A DNA stretch of 50,529 nt from Oscillospiraceae bacterium (lineage in GTDB: Bacteria; Bacillota; Clostridia; Oscillospirales; Oscillospiraceae): the NCBI GenBank assembly GCA_021205095.1, contig JAJPYE010000026.1, forward strand, positions 1-50,529, read 5' to 3'. The notes below the pieces were generated by a model that had not been told where the DNA came from, made no database searches, and saw only the letters and a list, made by a program, of their open reading frames with translations. The translations under genes were made by a program, and so were the position numbers. Of the stretch, positions 26,553 through 35,015 are shown piece by piece; positions within the stretch are counted from its first letter, which is position 1, and each line of letters starts with the position of its first letter.

Positions 26553-27650
26553 TTACCCGACGACCTCTGCGGCGTCCTCCCCGGCGGTAGCCTCCGTTTC
26601 GGTTTCCACCTCTGTAACGGCTTCCGTTTCTGCTTCAACCTCCGCCTCCGATTCCGCTTCGGTTTCGGTGGCGGTTTCTGTTTCCACCTCATCAGCGGCT
26701 TCATCCGTATCCGTCGCGGTTTCCGTGTCGGTCACGTCCTCGGTGGGTTCCGGCTCCTCCTCATCGTCGCCGCCGCCGAAAATACTGGTGAAGGCGTCGA
26801 TAATTTTCTGGAAGAATTGGACGATTTTTTGTCCGAAGGTCAGGGCCTCCTGGGCGTATTCCTCGGCGGTGGCGAGAGTCTCCTGGAGGGCCTGCACCTT
26901 TTCCTGGAGCTGGGACACGTCTAGCTGCTCCAGGCTGCGGACAAGCTCTATGATTTTGTCCAGCAGATCCTGGTCGAGGGTATAGCCGTAGTCGTCGGCG
27001 ATGGTCTCAATCTCCTCCTGAAGCTCCTCGTCCGTCATGTCCTCGGTCTCGTCCACAATCATTTTCACGTCGTTCACGATGGCGACGGCGGCTTCCTCGT
27101 CCTCCAGCTCGTCGGCCAGCTCTGCCGTCACCACCAGCTCATCGGCGGCGGCGGACTTGGCCTCCTCCTCCAGCTCCTCGCCGGTGATGTCCTCATAGGC
27201 CTTATAGATGCCGGTCAGGGCGGCAGTGCCGGACACGGAATAGGGTGCGCCTACCATGACCTCCGCGTCATAGATACCGGCGGTGGTCATGGCGGAGCGA
27301 TACATATCCTCCGTACACCAGCTAATGTTATTGGTGGTGACGGTCAGACCTGCGTCCTCCTCCAGGATTTTAATGTACACACAGGAGATGCTCCGGGTGC
27401 CGATCACGCTGTCGGACACAATGCCCTCCAGATAGGTGCGCTCCTCTGCATTGGTAACGGTCAGCTCCGTTACGGAACCCCGCAGCAGACCGAACTGGGC
27501 GTATACAGTCAGGATCTGATCCTCTGTCAGATCGGCGCCGATGACAACGCGTTCCTCCCCGGCGTCTACGGCCAGGGCGGCGGGTGCGGCCATCGCCGTC
27601 AGCATACACAGGGCCAGCGCCAGACTTATCAGCTTCTTGCAGCGCTTCAT
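26553..27650 (-). CDS. Secreted DUF1002 protein with acidic tail
   Basis: 365 residues. The signal peptide is MKRCKKLISLALALCMLTAMAAPAALA. The DUF1002 domain follows (about 30-270): VVIGADLTEDQILTVYAQFGL, LTVTNAEERTYLEGIV, VIGTRSISCVYIKIL, GAPYSVSGTAALTGIYKAYEDITG. A helical stretch (LLDKIIELVRSLEQLDVSQLQEKVQALQETL) leads to an acidic Thr/Glu/Ala repeat tail from about 295 (TETATETEAESEAEVEAE) with no anchor. The family is common in spore-forming Firmicutes and its function is unknown. It lies 9 bases after the phosphohexomutase gene, in the same operon. Confidence 0.87.
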   Translation of the reverse strand: MKRCKKLISLALALCMLTAMAAPAALAVDAGEERVVIGADLTEDQILTVYAQFGLLRGSVTELTVTNAEERTYLEGIVSDSVIGTRSISCVYIKILEEDAGLTVTTNNISWCTEDMYRSAMTTAGIYDAEVMVGAPYSVSGTAALTGIYKAYEDITGEELEEEAKSAAADELVVTAELADELEDEEAAVAIVNDVKMIVDETEDMTDEELQEEIETIADDYGYTLDQDLLDKIIELVRSLEQLDVSQLQEKVQALQETLATAEEYAQEALTFGQKIVQFFQKIIDAFTSIFGGGDDEEEPEPTEDVTDTETATDTDEAADEVETETATETEAESEAEVEAETEAVTEVETETEATAGEDAAEVVG

Positions 27651-27659
27651 AAAAAAGCG

Positions 27660-29393
27660 TCACTCCTTTCCTAATTGTCCGGCCCAGGCAGCCAGCACCT
27701 CCGCCTTCCGGCGGCAGGCGTCCCGCTCCTTGTCGCGGGCCAGGATATAGACCTTGATCTTCGGCTCCGTCCCGGAGGGGCGGATGATAAGATTCACGTC
27801 GTTTGCCAGCTCGAAATACAGCACGTTCGACCCGGAAAGCTCCGTCCGGCCCACAGGGCCAAGCTCCGGCACGGTGATGGTGCCGTCCTTGTAGTCCCGA
27901 AGGCGGACGATGCGATGCCCGCCCAGGTCGGTGGGCGTATGCTCCCGCATATTGGCCATCAGGGCGGCCATGCGCTCCGGCCCGTCCACCCCGGCCATAT
28001 AGATGTTCACAGTGCGTTCCTCAAAGCAGCCGTATTTTTCGTACAGGGCGTCCAACGCGTCCAGCAGGGTCATGCCCTTGGCGTCGTAATGGGCGGCCAT
28101 CTCTGCGATCATCATGCTGGCGGTGACGGCGTCCTTGTCCCGGACGTAGTCTCCCAGCATATAGCCGTAGCTCTCCTCAAAGGCCAGAATATATTCGTAG
28201 CTGCCCTGGGCCTTATACTGGGCCAGCTTTTCCGCCATGAATTTGAAGCCGGTGAAGGTCTCCTCAAAGTGGACGCCGTTGGCCTCGCAGATGGTGCGGG
28301 TCATGGAGGTGGACACGATGGTGGAGAGGATGGCGGCGTTTTTCGGCAGCGTCCCGGCGGCCCGCCGTGCGGTGATGATGTAGTCCGCCAGCAGCGCGCC
28401 CATCTGGTTTCCCGTGATGGTGTGGTATTCCCCGTCCCGGCCACGGGCCATCACGCCCACCCGATCGGAGTCCGGGTCAGTGCCGATGATCAGGGTGCTG
28501 TTTACCTTCTTTGCCAGATCCACGGCCAGATAGAACCCTTCCGGGTTTTCCGGGTTGGGGCTTTCCACGGTGGGGAAGTTCCCGTCCAGCACCATCTGTT
28601 CCGGCACGGGGTGAATGTGCTTGACGCCCAGACGCTTCAGTGCCTCCGGCACCAGGGCGTGGCCCGCCCCGTGGAAGGGGGTATAGACAATCTGAAGCCG
28701 GTCAGCCGCCTGGCGGACGCAGTCCCTGTCGATGGCCTGGGTCAGCACGCTCTGCAAAAACAGCTCGTCCGTCTCTGCGCCTATGTATTCGATGAGGCCG
28801 TCCTTCAGCGCCTCCTTGAAGGGCATGGTGGAAACGCCGGTGAAGATGTCCGTCTCCGCCATGCCTCTGGCTACCGCCTCCGCGTGCTGGGGAGGAAGCT
28901 GGGCGCCGTCAGACCAATAGACCTTATAGCCGTTATATTCCTTGGGGTTGTGGCTCGCGGTGATGTTGATGCCAGCCGTGGCCCCGTAGTGGATGACGGC
29001 GAAGGACAGCTCCGGTGTGGGACGCAGCGCGTCGAACAGACGCACATGAACGCCGTTGGCCGCGCAGACGCAGGCCGCCTCAATGGCAAATTCCTGGCTG
29101 TGGTTCCGGCAGTCGTAGCAGATAACGACGCCCTTCCGCCGCGCCTCGTCCCCCTCCTTCGCCACAAGAACGGCAAAGGCCTGGGTGGCCCAGCGGATCA
29201 CATGGACGTTCATCCGGGCAAGACCGGCCCCCATAACGCCCCGAAGACCGGCGGTGCCAAATTCCAGCGGAGCGCGGAAGCGGCTTTTTATCTCGTTATC
29301 ATCGCCCCGTATGGCGTCCAGCTCCTGCCATTCCTCGTCAGAAAGGGAGGGACTGTCCAGCCACCGCTCATATTCACGCCTGTATTCCGTCAT
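27660..29393 (-). CDS. Phosphohexomutase (phosphoglucomutase/phosphomannomutase family)
   Basis: 577 residues, interconverting hexose 1- and 6-phosphates in the cytoplasm. All four family blocks are present: GTAGLRGVMGAG near residue 47, the phosphoserine loop TASHNPKEYNGYKVYWSDG near 144, the metal loop GTDPDSDRVG near 301, and the substrate-phosphate loop RPSGTEPKIKVY near the end. The length fits the PgcA-type Firmicute enzymes that supply glucose-1-phosphate for wall polymers. A supply of glucosyl donor for the glucan synthase is possible but not shown. The start overlaps the DUF2007 gene by 20 bases. Confidence 0.95.
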   Translation of the reverse strand: MTEYRREYERWLDSPSLSDEEWQELDAIRGDDNEIKSRFRAPLEFGTAGLRGVMGAGLARMNVHVIRWATQAFAVLVAKEGDEARRKGVVICYDCRNHSQEFAIEAACVCAANGVHVRLFDALRPTPELSFAVIHYGATAGINITASHNPKEYNGYKVYWSDGAQLPPQHAEAVARGMAETDIFTGVSTMPFKEALKDGLIEYIGAETDELFLQSVLTQAIDRDCVRQAADRLQIVYTPFHGAGHALVPEALKRLGVKHIHPVPEQMVLDGNFPTVESPNPENPEGFYLAVDLAKKVNSTLIIGTDPDSDRVGVMARGRDGEYHTITGNQMGALLADYIITARRAAGTLPKNAAILSTIVSTSMTRTICEANGVHFEETFTGFKFMAEKLAQYKAQGSYEYILAFEESYGYMLGDYVRDKDAVTASMMIAEMAAHYDAKGMTLLDALDALYEKYGCFEERTVNIYMAGVDGPERMAALMANMREHTPTDLGGHRIVRLRDYKDGTITVPELGPVGRTELSGSNVLYFELANDVNLIIRPSGTEPKIKVYILARDKERDACRRKAEVLAAWAGQLGKE

Positions 29394-29685
29394 CGTCTGG
29401 TTCTCCTTTCATAAGCTCCTGGGCCTGGGCAAGGCTGCTCTTCGGCACATAGATGTCAATGCCGCTGCCGCTCATGCCAACGATAAGCTCCCCGAAGGCC
29501 CCATCCCCCGGCAAACGCCGGAAGCTGGGTATGCCATAGGCCTCCAGCATGGACTGCACCATCTGCGCCTCAAAATCCAGAGGGGAGCAGGTGGTCAGAA
29601 GCGCCGGTTCCTCCGGCTGTCCCTGACCGTCCTTCGGCCAGACATCGTATAGCTTGCCGTATTCATGGCGACCCCAAGCGCCCAT
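29374..29685 (-). CDS. DUF2007-like small protein
   Basis: 103 residues. The core matches the DUF2007 pattern: CSPLDFEAQMVQSMLEAYGIPSFRR, a short beta segment GELIVGMSGSGIDIYVPKSSLAQAQELM. Such proteins have a ferredoxin-like fold; some annotations call them signal-transducing, without firm evidence. It opens the operon and overlaps the phosphohexomutase gene. AAGGGG lies 8 bases upstream. The 87 bases to the rlmH stop (29686-29772) are AT-rich and probably hold the promoter, but no convincing boxes could be fixed. Confidence 0.72.
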   Translation of the reverse strand: MGAWGRHEYGKLYDVWPKDGQGQPEEPALLTTCSPLDFEAQMVQSMLEAYGIPSFRRLPGDGAFGELIVGMSGSGIDIYVPKSSLAQAQELMKGEPDDDGIQA

Positions 29686-29772
29686 ATATCATACCCCTTT
29701 ATGATGAAAAATCAAGATAATTTTTGGAAATTTTCAATTACAATGTGTTTAAAATTGTATTAAGATACCACG

Positions 29773-30198
29773 CTATTTGTGGTATTTGGCCCCGGCGGTG
29801 ATGGACATAGCCCTGTAAAGCTGTTCCAGGAGCATAACGCGGGCCAGGTGATGGGGAAAGGTCATGTCCGACATGGAAAGCTTCCAGTCCGCGCGGGCCT
29901 TGGCTGCGGGGGGCAGACCCTCCGACCCGCCGATCAGAAGGCAGATCCGGCTGCGTCCCTGGTTTGCAAGCGTTTCCAGCCGGGCGGCCAGACCGGGACT
30001 GTCGGTCTTTTCCCCTTCGATGCAGAGGGCGATCACATAAGCTCCCTTGGGAATCTTTCCCACAATGTCTCCGTCCTCCGGCAGCTCAGTAATATCCAGG
30101 CGGCAGTAGGCGGTGAGACGCTTTTGATACTCCCGACAGGCGGCGATGTAGTATGGCTCCTTCAGCCGCCCCATGCAAAGGATGGTCAAATGCAGCAT
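29773..30198 (-). CDS. rlmH: 23S rRNA (pseudouridine1915-N3)-methyltransferase RlmH
   Basis: 141 residues, a SPOUT-class enzyme methylating pseudouridine 1915 in helix 69 of 23S rRNA. Hallmarks are LTILCMGRLKEPYY at the start, the SAM-knot LLIGGSEGLPPAAKARADWKLSMSDMTFPHHLARVMLLEQLYRAM and the C-terminal KYHK, whose Tyr-His contact rRNA. I start at the ATG at 30198; an upstream in-frame start would give an unrelated 61-residue extension. The start overlaps the walJ-type gene by 13 bases. Confidence 0.95.
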   Translation of the reverse strand: MLHLTILCMGRLKEPYYIAACREYQKRLTAYCRLDITELPEDGDIVGKIPKGAYVIALCIEGEKTDSPGLAARLETLANQGRSRICLLIGGSEGLPPAAKARADWKLSMSDMTFPHHLARVMLLEQLYRAMSITAGAKYHK

Positions 30199-30962
30199 GG
30201 CGTGCCGTCCACCTCCAAACACCCCAGCTCCGGGGCCACGAAAAGCTGCACGTCGGTGTCCTCCAATCCCCGGCTGACCGTTTTCATGGCCAGGTCGGGC
30301 AGATTGTTCTGCCGGGAGAGGTGGCCCAGCACGATGCGCTCCGCGCCGCGGTGGGCCAGCACAGAGGCAAGCCATGTACATTCGGCGTTGGAAAGATGCC
30401 CCCGATCAGAGAGAATACGCCGTTTTAAATACGCGGGGTATGGCCCGCGGCGGAGCATATCCTCGTCGTGGTTTGCCTCGATCAGCGCGGTTTCCGCCCC
30501 GGAGAGGTAATCGAGCATTACGTCCGTCACGCAGCCGGTGTCGGTGGCCAGGGCGAAGGACTGTCCCTCCGCCTCCAGGCGATAGCCTGCGCTGGGCGCG
30601 TCGTGCGGGGTGGGGAAGGCGGTCGCGGTCAGACCGCCCAGAATTACAGGTCGCTCCATGGGAATGTCCTGTATATAAGCGTCGGCCCCTGGAACAGACT
30701 GACGCAGTGCCTCAGCCACAATCCCAGGGGCATAGACCGGCACGGGAAACTGCTTCAAAAGCACGGCAAGCCCCGCAATGTGATCTGAATGTTCATGTGT
30801 GATGAAAATGCCGTCCAGCCCGTCCGGGGTCAGGCCCTCGGCAGCCAGAGCGTTTTTTATCCGCCTGGCGGAGATGCCCGCGTCCAGCAAAACCCGTCGT
30901 CCCCCGCCCTGGAGCAGGGAGCAGTTCCCGGAAGACCCGCTGGCAAACACCGTCAGATGCAT
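30186..30962 (-). CDS. WalJ/YycJ-type MBL-fold hydrolase
   Basis: 258 residues. Metallo-beta-lactamase fold: FASGSSGNCSLLQ, VLLDAGIS, the zinc motif THEHSDHIAGL (HxHxDH), PHDAPSAGYRLE, ATDTGCVTD, EANHDEDML, and LGHLSRQNN. In Bacillus the orthologue WalJ is encoded with the WalRK cell-wall sensor system and resembles 5'-3' exonucleases; here the two-component genes are missing. One base separates it from murA, with rlmH next. The shared operon fits coordination of cell-wall and ribosome functions. Confidence 0.9.
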   Translation of the reverse strand: MHLTVFASGSSGNCSLLQGGGRRVLLDAGISARRIKNALAAEGLTPDGLDGIFITHEHSDHIAGLAVLLKQFPVPVYAPGIVAEALRQSVPGADAYIQDIPMERPVILGGLTATAFPTPHDAPSAGYRLEAEGQSFALATDTGCVTDVMLDYLSGAETALIEANHDEDMLRRGPYPAYLKRRILSDRGHLSNAECTWLASVLAHRGAERIVLGHLSRQNNLPDLAMKTVSRGLEDTDVQLFVAPELGCLEVDGTPCCI

Positions 30963-30963
30963 A

Positions 30964-32280
30964 TTATATAACGGCCCAGCGGACGGGGCCTCTGGCGCTG
31001 GGTGTCTCCGGCTCGTCGATGCAGCGGATGTCCGCGCCCAGGGCCTGGAGCTTGCCCACAAGATTTTCATAGCCCCGCTCGATATAGAAGATGTCCTCGA
31101 CCTTGGTGACGCCATGCGCCGCCAGTCCGGCCACCACCACGGCGGCCCCGGCCCGCAGGTCGCAGGCCTTCACGGTGGCCCCGGTCAGATGGCCGACGCC
31201 CTGGATAAAGGCGGCCTGATCCTCCACCTGGATCTGCGCGCCCATTTTTTTCAGCTCCGCTACATATTTATAACGGCTGTCCCATACGCCCTCCGTCACT
31301 ACGCTGACGCCGGGGGCGCAGCATAATACCGCGCATATCTGGGGCTGCATATCTGTGGGGAAGCCGGGGTAGGGCATGGTCTTGACGTTCGTGTGGCGCA
31401 ACATTCCCTCCCGGCTGACCAGGACGAAATCGTCCCCTTCCTCCACCTGAACGTTCATTTCCCGCAGCTTGGAGGAGATGCACTCCAAATGCTTGGGGAT
31501 GACGTTCGCCACCTGAACGCTGCCCCCGCAGGCGGCCACGGCGGCCATATAGGTACCGGCCTCGATCTGGTCGGGAATCAGAGCATAGGTGCCGCCGTGG
31601 AGATGCTTCACGCCCCGGATCTTGATAACGTCTGTTCCCGCACCCCGGACGTCTGCGCCCATGGAGTTTAAGAAGTTTGCCAGGTCGACGATGTGAGGCT
31701 CCCTGGCCACGTTTTCAATGACAGTGCGGCCCTCCGCTGTGGCGGCGGCGATCATGATGTTCACCGTGGCGCCCACGGACACTTTATCTAAATAAATGGT
31801 CGTTCCCTTCAGACGGCCTGTTTTGGCTCTAGCGTTGATAAAGCCGCCGGAAACATCCACCTCTGCCCCCAGGGCCGTAAGCCCCTTGACGTGCTGGTCG
31901 ATGGGCCGAACGCCGAAGTTGCAGCCGCCGGGCATGGTGCTGTAAGCCTCTCCAAAGCGACCGAGCATGGCCCCGATGAGGTAATAGCTGGCCCGAATAC
32001 GCCGGGTCAGCTCCCACATTTCCTCCGGCAGATTGTCAATCTGTACGTTGGTACAGTCCAGCTCCATGGTGGAAGGGTTTATCATCTTCACCTTGGCGCC
32101 CATATAAGTCAGAATACGAAGCTGGGTATCCACATCGCTGATCTGCGGCAGATTTTCCAGCCGACACACGCCCCGCACCATCAGAGCAGCTGGGATGATT
32201 GCCACGGCGGCGTTTTTCGCCCCGGAAATCTCCACTCTGCCGTGAAGGGGTTGGCCTCCGTGTATTACATACTTTTCCAT
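30964..32280 (-). CDS. murA: UDP-GlcNAc 1-carboxyvinyltransferase MurA
   Basis: 438 residues, first committed step of peptidoglycan synthesis: enolpyruvyl transfer from PEP to UDP-GlcNAc. Present are SGAKNAAVAIIPAAL near the start, the active-site loop MPGGCNFGVRPIDQHVKGL with the catalytic Cys that fosfomycin attacks, FLNSMGADV, IPDQIEAGTYM, PGFPTDMQPQ, and the C-terminal ERGYENL. I start at ATG 32280; the longer reading frame adds 40 residues that overlap hairpins and a promoter. Confidence 0.96.
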   Translation of the reverse strand: MEKYVIHGGQPLHGRVEISGAKNAAVAIIPAALMVRGVCRLENLPQISDVDTQLRILTYMGAKVKMINPSTMELDCTNVQIDNLPEEMWELTRRIRASYYLIGAMLGRFGEAYSTMPGGCNFGVRPIDQHVKGLTALGAEVDVSGGFINARAKTGRLKGTTIYLDKVSVGATVNIMIAAATAEGRTVIENVAREPHIVDLANFLNSMGADVRGAGTDVIKIRGVKHLHGGTYALIPDQIEAGTYMAAVAACGGSVQVANVIPKHLECISSKLREMNVQVEEGDDFVLVSREGMLRHTNVKTMPYPGFPTDMQPQICAVLCCAPGVSVVTEGVWDSRYKYVAELKKMGAQIQVEDQAAFIQGVGHLTGATVKACDLRAGAAVVVAGLAAHGVTKVEDIFYIERGYENLVGKLQALGADIRCIDEPETPSARGPVRWAVI

Positions 32281-32323
32281 AAATTTCTCCACTTCCAGTT
32301 TTGGATAGGGATGCGCTGGCCGA

Positions 32324-32379
32324 TCCCAGCGGCGTTTTGCCGCCTGGGACAGCGTCGGTCGCAAGTTGGGTCTGCGACC
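32324..32379 (-). promoter_or_regulatory. Two leader hairpins upstream of murA
   Basis: In the minus-strand leader, the first hairpin pairs GGTCGCA with TGCGACC (32357-32379). The second pairs TCCCAG plus flanking GGCGGC-type bases around TTTT (32324-32349). Neither has a T tract. A role in murA regulation is inference. Confidence 0.5.
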
Positions 32380-32390
32380 AATTAAAGAAC

Positions 32391-32419
32391 ATTGTACCAC
32401 ATACGTGGGAAAAAATCAA
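32391..32419 (-). promoter_or_regulatory. Sigma-A promoter of murA
   Basis: On the minus strand TTGATT (32419-32414), 17 bases, TACAAT (32396-32391), with TG one base before the -10. It overlaps the last codons of the NUDIX gene. Confidence 0.8.
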
Positions 32420-32955
32420 ATTGTCCCCATAGCGCTGGCGGCGCGCAGGCCGCCGACTACGGTTTTCGCGTCCCGTATCTCCCCGGTGGCGATGCGGGAA
32501 AGAAGGGTATCCATCGGCCATTTTTCCACGTCCAGAAACTCGTTAGGGTCAGGATGGGCCGCGCCCTGATGCAGGCCGGTGGCGAGATAGATATACAGCG
32601 TCTCCGTGGAGAAGCCGGGGCTTGTGTATATCTGGCCCAGGAGCTGCCAGTTTTCCGCCTCCAGGCCGGTCTCCTCACTCAGCTCCCGCTTGGCGGCGGG
32701 GAAAGGCTCCTCGCCCGGCTCCAGCTTTCCGGCAGGCAGCTCCCACAGGTGTGTCTGAAAGGGATAGCGGTACTGCCGCACCATGGACACCAGCCCGGCC
32801 TCGTCCACCGCCGCGATGCACACGCCTCCCGGATGATGAACGACCTCCCGCATGGTCACGGCCCCGTTGGGGAGCTTTACCATATCTACGTCTACGTCCA
32901 CGATAATGCCGCCGTATGTGTTCACATGGCGGACGGCTTTTTCTGTATAGTCCAT
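32416..32955 (-). CDS. NUDIX hydrolase, ADP-ribose pyrophosphatase type
   Basis: 179 residues. Probably cleaves ADP-ribose or a similar nucleoside diphosphate sugar. The NUDIX box is GKLEPGEEPFPAAKRELSEETGLEAENW (Gx5Ex7REUxEEx2GU). Upstream lies VCIAAVDEAGLVSMVRQYRYPFQTHLWELPAG, typical of the NudF group. I start at 32955, where GAGG lies 6 bases upstream; a start at 32967 lacks a site. It is followed by the murA promoter. Confidence 0.92.
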   Translation of the reverse strand: MDYTEKAVRHVNTYGGIIVDVDVDMVKLPNGAVTMREVVHHPGGVCIAAVDEAGLVSMVRQYRYPFQTHLWELPAGKLEPGEEPFPAAKRELSEETGLEAENWQLLGQIYTSPGFSTETLYIYLATGLHQGAAHPDPNEFLDVEKWPMDTLLSRIATGEIRDAKTVVGGLRAASAMGTI

Positions 32956-32997
32956 GCTTTGCCTCATACTATAAATTACTGAAATTACACAGCCTAC

Positions 32998-33003
32998 AGT
33001 ATA
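32998..33003 (-). promoter_or_regulatory. Extended -10 box of the NUDIX gene
   Basis: TGGTATACT on the minus strand, with TATACT at 33003-32998. No good -35 was found, as often with extended -10 promoters. Confidence 0.5.
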
Positions 33004-33105
33004 CCACGGCGCAGGGGAAATTACCACCATTTTATTCTGCTCGCCCTTTATCGCGGTTTTTGCCCTTGACAGCGGTGATATACTGTTATTACTGTCTCAA
33101 ACCGT

Positions 33106-33134
33106 TTGCATAACAGAGGCAAATGGTGTATAAT
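33106..33134 (+). promoter_or_regulatory. Sigma-A promoter of smpB
   Basis: TTGCAT (33106-33111), 17 bases, TATAAT (33129-33134), 32 bases before the smpB ATG. Confidence 0.75.
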
Positions 33135-33166
33135 ATACCTAAACCATAGAAGCGAGGTGAATCCCC

Positions 33167-33634
33167 ATGCCGGCCAAGAGCGGCACAAAGCAGATTGCGG
33201 CAAACCGCAAGGCGTTCCACGATTATTTTGTCATGGAAAAATTCGAGGCCGGCATTGAGCTGACCGGGACGGAGGTCAAGTCCATCCGGGCCGGGACGGT
33301 GAATCTCAAGGACTGCTACGCCCAGGTGAAGGACGGGCAGCTTTGGGTCAAGGGGATGCACATAAGCCCCTATAAGCAGGGCAGCTACTTTAACGCCGAC
33401 CCGGACAGGGATCGCCGCCTTCTCATGCACAAGCGGGAGATCAACCGCCTGGGTGGGCGGGTGAAGCAGGAGGGCCTGACATTGGTGCCTCTGAGCCTGT
33501 ATTTCCGGGACAGCCTGGTGAAGGTGGAGCTGGGCCTCTGTAAGGGCAAAAAACTCTATGACAAGCGGGACGCGGCGGCGGAAAAGAGCGCCCGCCGCGA
33601 AATGGATCGCAAGCTGAAGGAGGCAAACGCATGA
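33167..33634 (+). CDS. smpB: SsrA-binding protein SmpB
   Basis: 155 residues, the tmRNA partner in ribosome rescue. Features: [37 protein letters not shown], the KGMHISPY block, [11 protein letters not shown], and the basic C-terminal tail [24 protein letters not shown] that enters the decoding centre. GAGGTGA lies upstream. It overlaps the cyclophilin gene by ATGA; its RNA partner lies 650 bases downstream. Confidence 0.97.
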   Translation: MPAKSGTKQIAANRKAFHDYFVMEKFEAGIELTGTEVKSIRAGTVNLKDCYAQVKDGQLWVKGMHISPYKQGSYFNADPDRDRRLLMHKREINRLGGRVKQEGLTLVPLSLYFRDSLVKVELGLCKGKKLYDKRDAAAEKSARREMDRKLKEANA

Positions 33635-34149
33635 GCAATCCCATCGTTACCATCAAAATGTTCGACGGCGGCGTCATCAAGGCGGAGCTGTACCCGGACA
33701 TCGCGCCCAACACGGTGAACAACTTCATCTCTCTGGTGAACGCGAAATTTTACGACGGCCTGATTTTCCACCGGGTTATTCCCGGCTTTATGATTCAGGG
33801 CGGCTGCCCGCAGGGCAACGGTACCGGCGGCCCCGGCTATCAGATCCCCGGCGAGTTTGCCGCCAACGGCTATCAGAACGACCTGCGCCACACCCGCGGC
33901 GTTCTCTCCATGGCCCGCGCCATGGATCCGGATTCCGCCGGGAGCCAGTTTTTCATCATGCACCAGGACGCGCCCCATCTGGATGGGCAGTACGCCGCCT
34001 TCGGCCAGGTGCTGGAGGGAATGGACGTGGTGGACAAAATCGCCGAGACCAAGACCGGCTGGGGGGATAAGCCCCTGACGCCGCAGATTATGAACAAGGT
34101 CACGGTGGATACCATGGGCGTGGATTATCCCGCGCCGAAGAAGTCTTAA
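33631..34149 (+). CDS. Cyclophilin-type peptidyl-prolyl isomerase
   Basis: 172 residues, cytoplasmic (no signal peptide). It has the cyclophilin active-site string [40 protein letters not shown] and [21 protein letters not shown]. It catalyses cis-trans isomerisation at proline. It is translationally coupled to smpB. An insert-free short form of the fold, of usual bacterial length. Confidence 0.95.
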   Translation: MSNPIVTIKMFDGGVIKAELYPDIAPNTVNNFISLVNAKFYDGLIFHRVIPGFMIQGGCPQGNGTGGPGYQIPGEFAANGYQNDLRHTRGVLSMARAMDPDSAGSQFFIMHQDAPHLDGQYAAFGQVLEGMDVVDKIAETKTGWGDKPLTPQIMNKVTVDTMGVDYPAPKKS

Positions 34150-34162
34150 GTTTACCAAAAAA

Positions 34163-34191
34163 CCGCCCGGCTTGACAGTCGGGCCGGGCGG
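34163..34191. terminator. Hairpin after the cyclophilin, T run on the minus strand
   Basis: CCGCCCGGC (34163-34171) and its exact complement (34183-34191). On the + strand it is followed by AAAATGG rather than T residues; the T run (from AAAAAA at 34157-34162) is on the minus strand. It may still end smpB transcripts weakly. Confidence 0.5.
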
Positions 34192-34233
34192 AAAATGGAA
34201 ATATTCTCCTGGCATGGCCGGGGAAATATGAGA

Positions 34234-34239
34234 TACAAT
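34234..34239 (+). promoter_or_regulatory. Candidate -10 box for tmRNA
   Basis: TACAAT with a short palindrome, TACAA-N6-TTGTA (34235-34250 region). No clear -35; the box fits a start about 40 bases before the mature tmRNA end. Confidence 0.35.
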
Positions 34240-34284
34240 ATATGTTGTAATCCAGCAGAGCGTCATTGCCTGCCATAAACCTAT

Positions 34285-34649
34285 GGGGCTGTAATGGTTT
34301 CGACGGGGGTGTGGGGGCGAGATAAGCGGGCGGATGACCCGGCCATCCTTAAAACCGGGAACTTTAAAAATTAACTGAGAACGATAATTTCGCTCTGGCC
34401 GCCGCTTGAGGCGAGCCCGTCCAGCCTAGGAGCGCTGCGGCCTAGGATCTGGGCGTGGATTAGCAGCGTCCGTGCGTGCGTGTTGCTTCGAGCGCACCAT
34501 GAAAAAGAAGCTACCTGACCTGAAGGGCCTGCTGGCTAGCCCCCAGGAAAGGGAATCGCGCTGAAAGGCGCAAAAATAACCACCTGCGCCCGGAGAAGGT
34601 TTCGCTGAAATGCTTTCGGACAGGGGTTCGATTCCCCTCAGCTCCACCA
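34285..34649 (+). ncRNA. ssrA: Transfer-messenger RNA (tmRNA)
   Basis: The 5' end GGGGCTGTAATGGTTTCGACGGGG and the 3' end GGGGTTCGATTCCCCTCAGCTCCACCA pair as the tRNA-like acceptor and T arm; CCA is encoded. The tag frame at 34377-34409 reads E-N-D-N-F-A-L-A-A-A-stop, so the tag ends LAAA; its first residue may be the Thr or Glu codon before Asn. The pseudoknot region follows the tag. Length 365 is normal. It rescues stalled ribosomes together with SmpB. Confidence 0.97.
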
Positions 34650-34689
34650 AAATCGAGGATCAAAGGATTACCGATGATTCTCGATTTTT
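34649..34689 (+). terminator. tmRNA terminator
   Basis: AAAATCGAG (34649-34657) pairs exactly with CTCGATTTT (34680-34688), followed by T-rich sequence. It starts at the last base of the encoded CCA. Confidence 0.75.
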
Positions 34690-34768
34690 CCTTATTTTTC
34701 AATGGCTTGAAGGATTCAATTATCGCACCTGAAAGGCGATAAACAAACCTGAAAAGCGGGATCAAATT

Positions 34769-34797
34769 GCTAGTTTTGCTAGTAGTTTTGCTAGTAG
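34769..34797 (+). repeat. Short direct repeats GCTAGTAGTTTT
   Basis: GCTAGT occurs three times in 29 bases, twice as GCTAGTAG. The rest of 34690-34913 has no gene, tRNA or att-like copy of the tmRNA 3' end that I can see. Confidence 0.5.
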
Positions 34798-34913
34798 TTC
34801 TGGCGCATTAGCTGTATTTTTATATCTTTCGATGAGAAGCAAGCGCGCTCTGTGATTCTGTGTGTGTGTGGCGAACCTGTTAGTAGCAAAATTTCATGTT
34901 AGTTAGCATAAAA

Positions 34914-34939
34914 GCGGCGGCCTCAAAAGAGACCGCCGC
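34914..34939 (-). terminator. Terminator of the small zinc-ribbon operon
   Basis: GCGGCGG (34914-34920) pairs with CCGCCGC (34933-34939); an inner CTC-AAAA-GAG extends it. TTTT follows on the minus strand. Confidence 0.7.
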
Positions 34940-35015
34940 AAAGTTGTATTTAACTGGCGTTCGGGTTATCGTAGTAGAAACGCATTGAACCAGATATAGA
35001 AATACTGATACCTGA

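Noticed and set aside
34426-34765. Minus-strand reading frames over the tmRNA that look like short proteins
   Set aside because: They are antisense to the tmRNA and its terminator, a well-known source of false gene calls.
34649-35015. Integrated element at the tmRNA 3' end
   Set aside because: The tmRNA 3' end is a common integration site, but no integrase and no second copy of the attachment sequence was seen downstream.
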